Positions 55,427-63,534 of a stretch of DNA of 64,000 bases are shown here, piece by piece. Where the stretch lies: the NCBI RefSeq assembly GCF_002150505.1, contig NZ_MSSV01000016.1, positions 107,794 through 171,793 on the forward strand, read 5' to 3'. How positions within the stretch are numbered: position 1 is the stretch's first letter; every line of letters begins with the position of its first letter. The position numbers were made by a program, and so were the translations under genes. Source of the stretch: Algoriphagus ratkowskyi. Its GTDB lineage: Bacteria; Bacteroidota; Bacteroidia; Cytophagales; Cyclobacteriaceae. The notes below the pieces were generated by a model, which was given only the letters and a program-made list of their open reading frames with translations, ran no database searches and had not been told where the DNA came from.

Positions 55427-55845
55427 ATTTATGATTTTAGGGATGGTGAATATGAGATAAGAATTAGTAGATAGTTTCCCAAGATTAGAGCCAACAGTAA
55501 TGACTACTGATTACTTTTTCTTCACTTAACTCAAACCATATTACCGCAGTAAAATTTTTAAATAAAGATTCATCTATTTGATTTCATTTTCAGGAAGAGA
55601 AGTAGGCTTAAACTAACTATATCTACAAGATGCGGGTAGTTATTTATTTAGAATATTTATCAGACAAATAAAAATATTCCTTCATTGAAAAATTAAATTC
55701 AGTTCCATCTTACCATGTTAGTTCGTTTTCGAGTAAAAATTTCCACATGAGGGGGAAAGAATTCTTTAGCATCAATCAGTTTTCAGTAAAAAAAATGTCT
55801 TAGTTAAATGCGAAAAATGCAGTATAATTCAACAGCATATTATGT
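55427..55845. other. Non-coding AT-rich stretch
   Basis: About 420 bases with no supportable feature. Confidence 0.35.
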
Positions 55846-56139
55846 TCAAGCTTGTAGTTTGATTTCAGGCAAATCTTCTAGCAGATTATGCAGATATCCC
55901 ATCCCCGTAGCAACCAATTTATATCCTCCCAATTCAGTAAATACAACTTTAACATTGATTTCATTACGATCTTCTAAGATGTAAAACTCCCATAAACCTG
56001 CATTTATACCATTTATTGCTTCATGGGCAGGAATAGTCCAACGATCGCCTGTGTTATTAATTCCTCCCAGCTGAAGAATATTGAAGAAACTGTTTTGATC
56101 AGTATCTCTGATAATAAAATAGATGCGATATCGAGCCAT
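55846..56139 (-). CDS. DUF3892-like small protein
   Basis: A 97-residue protein. ARYRIYFIIRD, LQLGGINNTGDRWTIPAHEAINGINAGLWEFYILE (shown across its core: GGINNTGDRW and EAINGINAGLWEFY) and NLLEDLPE match the DUF3892 pattern (YRI.C........H....GG.N..G..W....EAI..I..G.W.FYV ... NLL.LPEC). The last Cys of the family consensus is replaced (PEIKLQA). Function unknown; often found in stress gene sets. It stands alone on the minus strand between long non-coding stretches. Confidence 0.7.
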   Translation of the reverse strand: MARYRIYFIIRDTDQNSFFNILQLGGINNTGDRWTIPAHEAINGINAGLWEFYILEDRNEINVKVVFTELGGYKLVATGMGYLHNLLEDLPEIKLQA

Positions 56140-57462
56140 AAGCGGAACTATTGGTTAAGACATAGAGATAAAATCCAAACTATAGTAACATAAGCAGGGA
56201 CTTCTAATCTGATTGACAATTCAAATTAGAAGCCTAATTTTACTATAAATATTCTTTTCTGTCTGTTAGAAAAGTTTAAGTGGCAGGTGAAAGAATTTTG
56301 CATCCACATAGACTAACTCTACAACTATGACCTTTTCCACGATATAGCATTTATCTGTATTCTATCTACAGAATACCAGTAAGTGAGAGTTAGCTAATTG
56401 CAACTTTTAAATAACATTAGCCTTGGTCTTTGATGTCAAGAAATATTTCTTTCAGTTTTGAAACTTTATTGATTTGAGTTTTGAAGTATTCTAAAAATTA
56501 AATCCTAATATTCCTCATCAAGTTTGAAATCTAAATCTTTCTAGCTTCCATAGATTATATATGAAATAATATTGGCAAAAAAGCCCCTCAGAATACCCAC
56601 CCAATTCACGATTTTTTTTGAAAACTTCTATATGATTTAGAGAAGCATAAGATGTCATTGCATCATGAGATTCCCGCATGCTAAAAGTGGATTTCATTAA
56701 TTGATTTTAATTCCTTATTCCGATTGAACTATTAGCACCAGATGCTTGATCTATTTGAGAGGGTGTATGATGACAAAATCTCAGGTGAAATTTCAGTATT
56801 ATCCTAAGCTCTTATCATCAAAACAATTGGGACGATTGACATGATCTTTTCTGTTTGGTAAGGAAAATTATCCTCCCCCCGAGTCCTTGAACTTTGGATG
56901 AATTAATAGAAATAGTATATGCTTCGGTTTTCCTACATCTGAACCCAAATACTCCCGAATTAATCCAGTAGAACTTAATAGGAATGGCACCTCAGTTTAG
57001 GTCTACGATTCCCCTCTATGCGAAAATTAAAATGGAAGGTTTTCCTCAACTAATATTTTGAAAAGGAATATTACTTTTAATTAACAAGTAAATATCAGGG
57101 ACTTTAATAATCATTTTTAATCTGTTTGAATATCAAAAAATGTATAAGACCATTTTTAATGCAAATTTAGTTAAGCTTTTAATTTTTTAAATTGTCTATC
57201 ATGAAGCTCTTTTTTACAGCGCAAAACGATGATACTCAACAGCTTTATTGCCAACCTAATTTAACCTAAAGATTTCTGTCTTTCGAACATTTTTCTGATT
57301 TAATTAATTGAAAATCTAAAACCTTTTATGAATCTCATATGAGGTTTTTTCATTTTGGAAGACTGGAGCTAATAGGTAGGAATTTATGGTATCTGAGTTG
57401 TATTCCGCAGCATATAGTACTGTGGTACTCAACCATAAATTAAAAAAATAAATCCAATCTAT
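56140..57462. other. Long non-coding AT-rich stretch (1.3 kb)
   Basis: No frame of coding character is present on either strand; the few long frames are random-looking. The last part should hold the promoter of the downstream galactofuranose operon. The length and composition differ from the rest of the window, where gaps are mostly under 300 bases. Confidence 0.4.
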
Positions 57463-58536
57463 ATGGAAACCAACTATTATGATATGATTGTCTTTTGCCA
57501 TTTACGATGGCAATTTGTTTATCAGCGTCCACAACATCTTATAAGTAGAATGTCAAACCTCTACAAGGTTTTACTTGTCGAGGAGCCTATTGGTTTTGCT
57601 GAGGGACAGGAATTCACCGCAGTTTTTTCGGAAGTGAATCCTCATCTGCACATTCTTCAACCTCGTGTAAGTCGAATGGAAGATATCGGACAGGTGTTGC
57701 AAGCTTACGTGTCTAATGAGACAGTGCCTTATGGCTGGTTTTATTCCGCATCCTTCAGTACTATTTTAAATAGCAGAAAGTTTGAAACAGTCATTTATGA
57801 TTGTATGGATGAATTAACTCTTTTTAAAGGGGCACCTCAATCTCTAATTAACCAAGAAAACTTCCTGCTACAAAAGGCAGATATTGTTTTTACAGGTGGC
57901 AAATCATTGTTTGAATCGAAGCAAAAATTGCATAGTAATGTATTTTGCTTTCCAAGTTCAGTGGATGAAAACCATTTTGCAAAAGCATTGAATGGTATAT
58001 CTATACCTGAAGACATAAGAACTATTGAAGGCCCTATAGTTGGATATTTTGGAGTAATTGATGAGCGGATTGATCTAGATTTAATTCGACTAACTGCAGA
58101 AACTCTTCCCGAAATCTCCTTTGTAATGATTGGCCCCTTGGCAAAAATTGACGAAAACGATTTACCCCACTTGCCAAACATTCACTATCTAGGGATGAAA
58201 TCATACGATGTACTTCCAGCATATCTCAAAGCCTTTGATATTGCTATGATGCCTTTTGCTCTAAATGATGCAACGAAATATATATCCCCTACCAAAACCT
58301 TGGAATATATGGCTGCAGGAAAACCTATAATTTCTACACGCATCAAGGACGTAGAACGTGACTATACTCATTGCGTGAGAATTGTAGACAATGTGGACGA
58401 TTTTTGTGAAGCTATTTTAAATAATCTATCTGTAAGTTTTGATGGGGAAGGTGCCTATCAAGAAATCCTGGCTAATACGTCATGGGATGCTACTGCAAAC
58501 AAAATGCAAAACATATTAAAAGAAACTGTCTTATGA
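57463..58536 (+). CDS. Glycosyltransferase (GT4-like)
   Basis: A 357-residue glycosyltransferase. It starts with VFCHLRWQFVYQRPQHLISRMS, the pattern of a group of GT-B transferases that are found beside galactofuranose genes. The donor-binding half has GYFGVIDERIDLDL, VMIGPLAKIDENDLPHLPNIHYLG, YLKAFDIAMMPFALNDATKYISPTKTLEYMAAGKPIIS (core: SPTKTLEYMAAGKP), the last with the conserved Glu of the E-x7-E type. It is first in a three-gene operon with a UDP-galactopyranose mutase and a GH1-like protein; its stop overlaps the mutase start by four bases (ATGA). It may move a galactofuranose or another sugar onto a surface glycan. Confidence 0.85.
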   Translation: METNYYDMIVFCHLRWQFVYQRPQHLISRMSNLYKVLLVEEPIGFAEGQEFTAVFSEVNPHLHILQPRVSRMEDIGQVLQAYVSNETVPYGWFYSASFSTILNSRKFETVIYDCMDELTLFKGAPQSLINQENFLLQKADIVFTGGKSLFESKQKLHSNVFCFPSSVDENHFAKALNGISIPEDIRTIEGPIVGYFGVIDERIDLDLIRLTAETLPEISFVMIGPLAKIDENDLPHLPNIHYLGMKSYDVLPAYLKAFDIAMMPFALNDATKYISPTKTLEYMAAGKPIISTRIKDVERDYTHCVRIVDNVDDFCEAILNNLSVSFDGEGAYQEILANTSWDATANKMQNILKETVL

Positions 58537-59675
58537 AACATGTAGATATTTTAATTATTGGTGCAGGAATTTCCGGTTCTGTTTTGGCTGAACGATATGC
58601 ATCAGCAGGGAAGAAAGTTCTCATTATTGAAAAGAGGAGTCATATTGCCGGAAACTGTTTCGACCATTATGATGAAAATGGAATTTTAGTGTCAAAATAC
58701 GGTGCACATTTATTTCATACTAATGATGAAGAAGTATGGCAATACGTTAATCGATTTACTGCTTGGTATCCATGGGAGCATAAAGTAATAGCCCGGGTGG
58801 AGAATAAGACGGTTCCCATACCCGTAAATATCACCACAGTTAATACTTTATTTGAAGAAAACATTGAGACAGAGGATGAAATGAGAGCATGGCTTGATGC
58901 TAATAAAATTCATTTTGAAAGCCCTAGTAATGGAGAGGAGGCAGTTTTAACCCGAGTTGGTCCGGTGTTATATGATAAAATGTTTAAACACTATACAAAG
59001 AAACAGTGGGATAAATATCCAATAGAGCTAGACGCATCCGTTCTAAACAGAATTCCTGTTAGGCACAATTACGATGATCGATATTTTTCTGATAATTATC
59101 AAGCCTTGCCCGAGGGTGGATATACCCTCCTATTTCAGAAGATTTTAGATCATCCTAATATTGAGATTCTTCTTAATACCGATTATTTTGATGTGAAGGA
59201 GAATTACGTAGGCTATGAGAAATTATTCTATACTGGGCCTGTGGATAGGTTCTTTGATTTTAAGCATTCTCTCGATGAAAAATTGGAATACCGCTCCATA
59301 AATTTTGTCAAGGAAACTGTTGATGCAGAATTTTTTCAGGAGAATTCAGTTGTCAATTATCCAGGACTAGATGTTCCCTATACTCGAATAGTGGAGTATA
59401 AACATTTTGGAAACCAACAGTCCAAAAAAACAACTATTGTCAAAGAGTTTACTGTAGATGAAGGTGATCCCTACTATCCTGTGCCCAATTCGCGGAACCA
59501 GGAAATCTATGCAAAATATAAAATTGAAGCTGATAAATTATCAGATGTATACTTTGTAGGCAGGCTTGCTAATTATAAGTATTTTAATATGGATCAGGCA
59601 TTTAAGAATGCGCTTGATTTGTATCATTCATTAGAAATGGAATGCGTGAGTAAATTTGAAAGTGATGTAATATGA
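58533..59675 (+). CDS. glf: UDP-galactopyranose mutase
   Basis: A 380-residue flavoenzyme that interconverts UDP-galactopyranose and UDP-galactofuranose. I start it at ATG 58533, overlapping the preceding stop; the frame is open upstream into the GT gene, but that part is only its shadow. FAD binding is GAGISGS (10-16) with IIEKRSHIAGNCFD (31-44); YGAHLFHTNDEEVWQYVN and RFTAWYPWEHKV are family hallmarks, and near the end LANYKYFNMDQAFKNALDLY holds the last FAD-binding block. Its own stop overlaps the following gene by four bases. It is the middle of a tight operon; galactofuranose is probably put into an exopolysaccharide or lipopolysaccharide. Confidence 0.95.
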   Translation: MKHVDILIIGAGISGSVLAERYASAGKKVLIIEKRSHIAGNCFDHYDENGILVSKYGAHLFHTNDEEVWQYVNRFTAWYPWEHKVIARVENKTVPIPVNITTVNTLFEENIETEDEMRAWLDANKIHFESPSNGEEAVLTRVGPVLYDKMFKHYTKKQWDKYPIELDASVLNRIPVRHNYDDRYFSDNYQALPEGGYTLLFQKILDHPNIEILLNTDYFDVKENYVGYEKLFYTGPVDRFFDFKHSLDEKLEYRSINFVKETVDAEFFQENSVVNYPGLDVPYTRIVEYKHFGNQQSKKTTIVKEFTVDEGDPYYPVPNSRNQEIYAKYKIEADKLSDVYFVGRLANYKYFNMDQAFKNALDLYHSLEMECVSKFESDVI

Positions 59676-60793
59676 GTCCATTTAAAACTTACTTTATGGG
59701 TGGATTTGAGTGTGCAGACCATATCAATCGAAGCGGAGAGCGCGTTAATTTAAATCAAGAGACTCAACATGACATTCGGGTAGAGGAAGATTATAAGCTT
59801 CTTAAGGACATGGGTATTTCTGTTGTGAGAGAGGGGATTTGTTGGAGTTTTGTCGAATCAACCCCCAATAAATATGATTTCCACGAAGTACTCAATAGAA
59901 TGGAGATTGCAGAAAGAATGGGGATACAGCAGATCTGGGATTTAATTCATTTTGGATATCCGGATGATCTTTACCCAACCCATCCAAAGTTTGTTGAAAG
60001 ATTTGTTCAACTGTGCCGGGAGTTTGCCAGATTCTATTTGAGTTACTCAAAGCAGCCTTTATATGTTGTTCCCATTAATGAGATAAGCTTTTTGTCTTGG
60101 CATTCTGGAGATGTACGGGGAACAGTTCCATTTGCTGTGAATAGTGGGTGGGACATAAAATACCACTTGTGCAAAGCTGCTATATTGGGTATTCAAGCAC
60201 TCAAAGAAACTGATCCGACGTGTAGAATAATTCTCGTTGAACCTTTAGTTGAGATACATAATAATGGTGTTGTAGATGAAAACCACTTGGTAGAACTAAA
60301 TCAACATCAATTTCAGGCGATGGATATCATAGCAGGTCGTATGTGTCCTGAACTTGGCGGGAAGGAAGATTACTTAGATATCTTGGGATTTAACTATTAC
60401 TGGAATTGTCAATGGGAGGCATTTGGTGAATCACTTGATTGGCCTGATGTCCAACAAATACGGATGCCTCTTAGAGACATGCTGTCTGCGGCCTATTTTC
60501 GCTATAAAAAGCCTTTTTTCTTGTCTGAAACTGGGCATATCGGAAGCGGGAGAGTTGAGTGGCTGGAGGAAGTAACTTTGGAGTGCATTGCTCTGCAAGA
60601 ATTTGGGCTCCCGTTCTTAGGTATATGTATTTATCCTGTGACTGATCGACCAAACTGGGATGATTTAACTAGTTACAGTAACTGCGGCATTTATGATTTG
60701 GATGAATATAGGAACCGCATACCCGAAAATGAGGTGATCAATAGTATCAAAAAACTTCAGAATTTAGTTGAATCACTCATTCACACAGGCTAA
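59672..60793 (+). CDS. GH1-like (clan A) glycosidase, cytoplasmic, in the glf operon
   Basis: A 373-residue clan-A TIM-barrel protein. FMGGFECADHINRSGERVNL opens the barrel (like GGFECS of family 1 relatives); the acid/base Glu is in VPINEISF (about residue 139), and the nucleophile Glu is in FLSETGHIG (about 282), the two expected catalytic sites. WDLIHFGYPDDLYP is the second conserved strand. There is no signal peptide. Family 1-like enzymes are usually beta-glycosidases; in this operon, with a galactofuranose mutase and a transferase, it might process a lipid-linked or precursor glycoside. Start overlaps the mutase stop by four bases (ATGA). Confidence 0.8.
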   Translation: MSPFKTYFMGGFECADHINRSGERVNLNQETQHDIRVEEDYKLLKDMGISVVREGICWSFVESTPNKYDFHEVLNRMEIAERMGIQQIWDLIHFGYPDDLYPTHPKFVERFVQLCREFARFYLSYSKQPLYVVPINEISFLSWHSGDVRGTVPFAVNSGWDIKYHLCKAAILGIQALKETDPTCRIILVEPLVEIHNNGVVDENHLVELNQHQFQAMDIIAGRMCPELGGKEDYLDILGFNYYWNCQWEAFGESLDWPDVQQIRMPLRDMLSAAYFRYKKPFFLSETGHIGSGRVEWLEEVTLECIALQEFGLPFLGICIYPVTDRPNWDDLTSYSNCGIYDLDEYRNRIPENEVINSIKKLQNLVESLIHTG

Positions 60794-61207
60794 AATCATT
60801 CAAGAAATAATTTTAATTTGACAACTAATTAGTAGTAGATGATTTTGAAGTCATTAGTGGCAAAAATCAATGAAGTTGACTCACTGCTGACAATTTAAAT
60901 TAAGTCCTGCTCTTTTTACCAAATGAATATGGTTTTTTCTCTCTGCATTAATTCATTTGCCAATCTTATTTCAATGCGCTAAGAATTAAACTCTGAAGTT
61001 TGGAAGAAAGAAAAGCTCCAATATTGTATAAAATCCTAAAAATAAAACCAAATCGCTACTGATTTCGCTATAAATTTAAAAAAAAACCCCCTCTGAGGCT
61101 AGTTTAAGGTTGAATTTTTAGAATGACGTTGCTTAGGCGTAATTTGCAATTACGACTTTCTATCCATACAAATTTGTAATTTGCTACTTTCGAAAACCTT
61201 CATTTTT
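60794..61207. repeat. Intergenic region with a 17-bp palindrome before the RAYT gene (61138-61154)
   Basis: CGTAATT-TGC-AATTACG is a perfect palindrome about 55 bases before the transposase start, followed by a related ACAAATTTGT near 61170. Palindromes of this kind flank RAYT genes in Bacteroidota. The rest of the stretch has no gene. Confidence 0.55.
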
Positions 61208-61753
61208 ATGGGAGAGGCCTACCAAATCAGAGATCAAGAAATGCCTTATTTTTTAACCTTCCAAGTGGTTGGTTGGGTAGATGTTTTTACCAGGAAAATC
61301 TATCGAGATTTGATTTTAGAGAACCTTTCGTATTGCCGATTAGAAAAGGGATTGTACTTATATGGTTATGTGATTATGAGCAATCATAATCATTTGGTGG
61401 TTCAGCAGAAGGACGGGAAGCTTTCCGACTGGGTGCGTGATTTTAAAAAGTTTACGAGTAAGAAGTTGTTAAAAATGATTTTAGAGAATCCGCAAGAAAG
61501 CAGGCGAGAGTGGCTAAAGATGATTTTTGAGTATCATGCAGCGTTTACTAAGCGATCAGGTAATTTACAGTTTTGGACTCATGAAAATCATGCGATAGAT
61601 TTGTATCGACCTGAAATTATCGAGAGTCGTATGAAGTACATTCATGAGAATCCCATTAGGGCGGGCTGGGTTGAAAATGCAGAAGAATACCTATATGCCA
61701 GCGCAAGAAATTACTCAGGACTAAAGGGTTTAATTGAAGTAGATTATTGGTGA
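61208..61753 (+). CDS. REP-associated tyrosine transposase (RAYT, Y1 family)
   Basis: A 181-residue single-strand transposase of the IS200/Y1 HUH group. I start it at ATG 61208 (MGEAYQIRDQEMPYFLTFQV); the frame is open upstream to 61181. The HUH motif is YVIMSNHNHLVV (His60-x-His62); the later block EIIESRMKYIHENPIRAGWV contains the Tyr expected for catalysis (Tyr of KYIHENP). It lacks terminal inverted repeats of an IS, but a palindromic REP unit follows 58 bases after its stop. The 3' half is present a second time at 62.5 kb. Confidence 0.9.
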   Translation: MGEAYQIRDQEMPYFLTFQVVGWVDVFTRKIYRDLILENLSYCRLEKGLYLYGYVIMSNHNHLVVQQKDGKLSDWVRDFKKFTSKKLLKMILENPQESRREWLKMIFEYHAAFTKRSGNLQFWTHENHAIDLYRPEIIESRMKYIHENPIRAGWVENAEEYLYASARNYSGLKGLIEVDYW

Positions 61754-61900
61754 AAAGAGTGTCTCGACCAATTGCATCCCGACAGCTGTACGGAATGGTA
61801 AGAATATGAAGGTGGAATTGCTCCCGACAATTGTCGCGGATTCCACCCAGCGCTCAATTGAACTTCCAATGTATTGAGAAGGTACTACGACCAGGAGGGG
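61435..61900 (+). repeat. Duplicated unit, copy A (RAYT 3' half plus REP)
   Basis: This stretch and 62519-62975 are near identical over the RAYT 3' coding half (offset 1084, no gaps in the coding part), and both continue into the same REP palindrome and a short shared tail with AATGTATTGAGAAGGTACTA. In the non-coding part copy A is 16 bases longer. Confidence 0.88.
61776..61847. repeat. REP palindrome A with a diverged extra unit
   Basis: GGTGGAAT (61811-61818) and ATTCCACC (61840-61847) form the outer stem; CGACAATTGTCG (61825-61836) is the inner perfect palindrome. At 61776-61800 a second, diverged unit is visible with ATCCCGACAGCTGTACGG. Such units are the usual companions of RAYT genes. 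Confidence 0.82.
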
Positions 61901-62144
61901 TAAAGTTTCCAGGTATAATTCTATTGGCATTTTAAGACATAAGGAATTACAAGGGTTTGCACTTCAAACAAGTGTTGGGAATTATTCATTAAGTAATTCA
62001 ATTTCTTATAGTATTGGAAGCCTTTTCTTTAATGATGTCACTGGTTATTCTTTTTCGTCAGGACCAAGTATTAATTTTCCAATTAAAACAAGTTTTAGTG
62101 TCGGTATAGGTTATAGTTTCAATTTAACTCAAATGTTCAAATAA
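61878..62144 (+). pseudogene. Displaced toxin-tip-like fragment 1
   Basis: An open frame of about 88 codons without a start codon, from just after a TGA (61875-61877) to TAA 62142-62144: NSIGILRHKELQGFALQTSV, then SLSNSISYSIGSLFFND, SFSSGPSINFPIKTSFSVG and GYSFNLTQMFK. It is rich in short beta-prone repeats. It begins at the shared REP tail and ends one base before the lipoprotein gene. I read it as the C-terminal tip of a polymorphic (Rhs/RHS-like or related) toxin whose front part was lost, with the lipoprotein as its immunity partner; this is an inference from layout. Confidence 0.4.
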
Positions 62145-62145
62145 A

Positions 62146-62487
62146 ATGAAAAAGTTCTATTTGTTGATAATATCGTCTGTTTTCATTTTTTCTTCTTGTA
62201 CCTATTGTGATAAATTGAATGAACAAACAAATAAAACATTTACTGGAGTAGTGTTTGATAAAAATGAGTATGAGTGGGATAGGGGAATTAGAGTTCTTAC
62301 CATTATAAATGAAGGAAAATCAAAATTGAAGTACTATTTTCCGAAAGATTACGAACTAGATAATTCATGGAGAGCTATTTCTGTAGGTGACTCAGTATAT
62401 ATAAAAGAAAACACTAAAACATTTTATGTTCTTAGATTAGGTTCTTTAGTCGATAAGTTTGAGATGAATTTTGACTGTTTAGATTAA
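62146..62487 (+). CDS. Small lipoprotein, candidate immunity protein 1
   Basis: A 113-residue lipoprotein: signal ISSVFIFSS-C, then a compact beta-rich domain (FTGVVFDKNEYEWDRGIRVLTII, YYFPKDYELDNSWRAISVGDSVYIKEN) and CLD at the end. It resembles the small folded lipoproteins that follow toxin tips, although similar ones are also ordinary hypothetical lipoproteins. Its ATG follows the preceding frame's stop by one base (TAA-A-ATG), as in toxin-immunity pairs. A lipoprotein immunity would imply that the toxin acts in the periplasm. No named immunity family is recognised. Confidence 0.6.
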   Translation: MKKFYLLIISSVFIFSSCTYCDKLNEQTNKTFTGVVFDKNEYEWDRGIRVLTIINEGKSKLKYYFPKDYELDNSWRAISVGDSVYIKENTKTFYVLRLGSLVDKFEMNFDCLD

Positions 62488-62503
62488 TGGGATAGAGTGT
62501 TAA

Positions 62504-62837
62504 AAGCTCCGATTGGAAGCGTGATTTTAAAAAGTTTACGAGTAAGAAGTTGTTAAAAATGATTTTAGAGAATCCGCAAGAAAGCAGGCGAGAGTGGTTG
62601 AGGATGATTTTTGAGTATCATGCAGTGTTTACTAAGCGATCGGGTAATTTACAATTTTGGACTCATGAAAATCATGCAATAGAATTGTATCGACCTGAAA
62701 TTATCGAGAGTCGTATGAAGTACATTCATGAGAATCCCATAAGAGCGGGCTGGGTTGAAAATGCAGAAGAATACCTATATTCCAGCGCAAGAAATTACTC
62801 AGGACTAAAGGGTTTAATTGAAGTAGATTATTGGTGA
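62504..62837 (+). pseudogene. Truncated second copy of the RAYT gene (3' half)
   Basis: The frame reads SSDWKRDFKKFTSKKLLKMI, then ENPQESRREWLRMIFEYHAV and on to the same last residues GLIEVDYW as the full RAYT. It matches residues from about 77 of the intact gene with only a few changes (for example L-R for L-K, V for A, E for D). The HUH motif is missing, so it is inactive. The truncated gene is directly followed by the same REP palindrome as copy A. Confidence 0.88.
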
Positions 62838-62975
62838 AAAGAGTGTTTTAGTCAATTATAAATTGGTAAGGATAGTAGGGTGGAATTGCTCCCGACAATT
62901 GTCGCGGATTCCACCCAGCGTCCACCTGGACTTCGAATGTATTGAGAAGGTACTACCACCAGGAGGGGGTAGAAA
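62519..62975 (+). repeat. Duplicated unit, copy B (RAYT 3' half plus REP)
   Basis: Partner of copy A at 61435-61900. Homology seems to start near CCGA-TTGG (about 62509) and ends in the shared tail after the REP. Copy B carries several point changes, so the duplication is not the most recent event. Confidence 0.88.
62879..62915. repeat. REP palindrome B
   Basis: Identical in its stem parts to palindrome A: GGTGGAAT (62879-62886), inner CGACAATTGTCG (62893-62904), ATTCCACC (62908-62915). The diverged extra unit seen at copy A is not present here. Confidence 0.85.
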
Positions 62976-62987
62976 GACTGGTTTTGA

Positions 62988-63077
62988 TGTTTAGGGACCT
63001 CAATTGATATACCTAGCAAAGGAATAAAACATTGGCCTTGGCATCAAATTGACAAATGGCATAGAGGAGTTAAATGA
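62988..63077 (+). pseudogene. Displaced toxin-tip-like fragment 2
   Basis: A 29-codon open frame without a start: GTSIDIPSKGIKHWPWHQID, then KWHRGVK and TGA (63075-63077). The pattern of Pro, Trp and His (WPWHQIDKWHR) is typical of the very end of toxins of the polymorphic type, where the catalytic part is near the C-terminus. Its stop overlaps the next gene's ATG as ATGA, as expected of a toxin-immunity pair. It begins just past the REP tail, so the upstream part has been cut off by the repeat unit. Confidence 0.5.
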
Positions 63078-63454
63078 TATTACTTATGGAAGAAAGAAAA
63101 ATAGTATTAGAGTTGATCCATAATGTTCTAAATGGTGAATTAAATTCATTAAATGAGTTATATCTCAGGTGGCCTGAAACGTTGATCGATAATGAGTTTT
63201 ATGAAAGTATTTATAATGATATAGAAAGCGTTGTAGAACACAGTATAGTGAAAAACAAAGAAAAAGGAATAAAAGAAAAGCTATTTTTGGAATCCATTGA
63301 CTATAGAAATTTAATTATTGATTATAAAATTTTGAATTTAGAAATAAATATAACCCTTTTGATAAATTTGAGAAATGAATTTCGCAAAAGGAGTAGTTTA
63401 TCATTAGAAGGTCTTGATAAAGAATTATTTCAATATTGCACGTCTATAAATTGA
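63074..63454 (+). CDS. Candidate immunity protein 2
   Basis: A 126-residue cytoplasmic protein of helical character (EERKIVLELIHNVLNGELNSLNELYLRWPETL, IESVVEHSIVKNKEKGIKEKLFLESIDYRNLIID...). Its ATG at 63074 overlaps the stop of the toxin-tip fragment by four bases (ATGA), the hallmark of translational coupling. A second ATG at 63086 is also possible. It has no named family that I can identify. The acidic/hydrophobic mix and size are typical of immunity proteins, so the call rests on position and architecture. Confidence 0.55.
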   Translation: MILLMEERKIVLELIHNVLNGELNSLNELYLRWPETLIDNEFYESIYNDIESVVEHSIVKNKEKGIKEKLFLESIDYRNLIIDYKILNLEINITLLINLRNEFRKRSSLSLEGLDKELFQYCTSIN

Positions 63455-63462
63455 ATTTTTGA

Positions 63463-63534
63463 GAATTAAAGTATTTTAAAATTGATTTGGATATAAGAAT
63501 TGGTTTGCATTACTTATCAAATCGGTTATGATTT
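63463..63534 (+). pseudogene. Short toxin-tip relic
   Basis: A frame of 23 codons (ELKYFKIDLDIRIGLHYLSNRL) ending in TGA. It repeats the core of the longer tip downstream (FRIDLDMRNGLHYQRRGPGG), and so looks like the last piece of a related tip cut short. Confidence 0.55.

Noticed and set aside
58482..58532. Upstream extension of the UDP-galactopyranose mutase frame.
   Set aside because: It lies inside the coding end of the glycosyltransferase. The ATG at 58533 gives the FAD-binding N-terminus at the normal distance.
61208..61753. A complete IS200/IS605 insertion sequence.
   Set aside because: No accessory TnpB gene and no terminal structure of an IS605 element were found. REP palindromes and the sequence type point to a RAYT.
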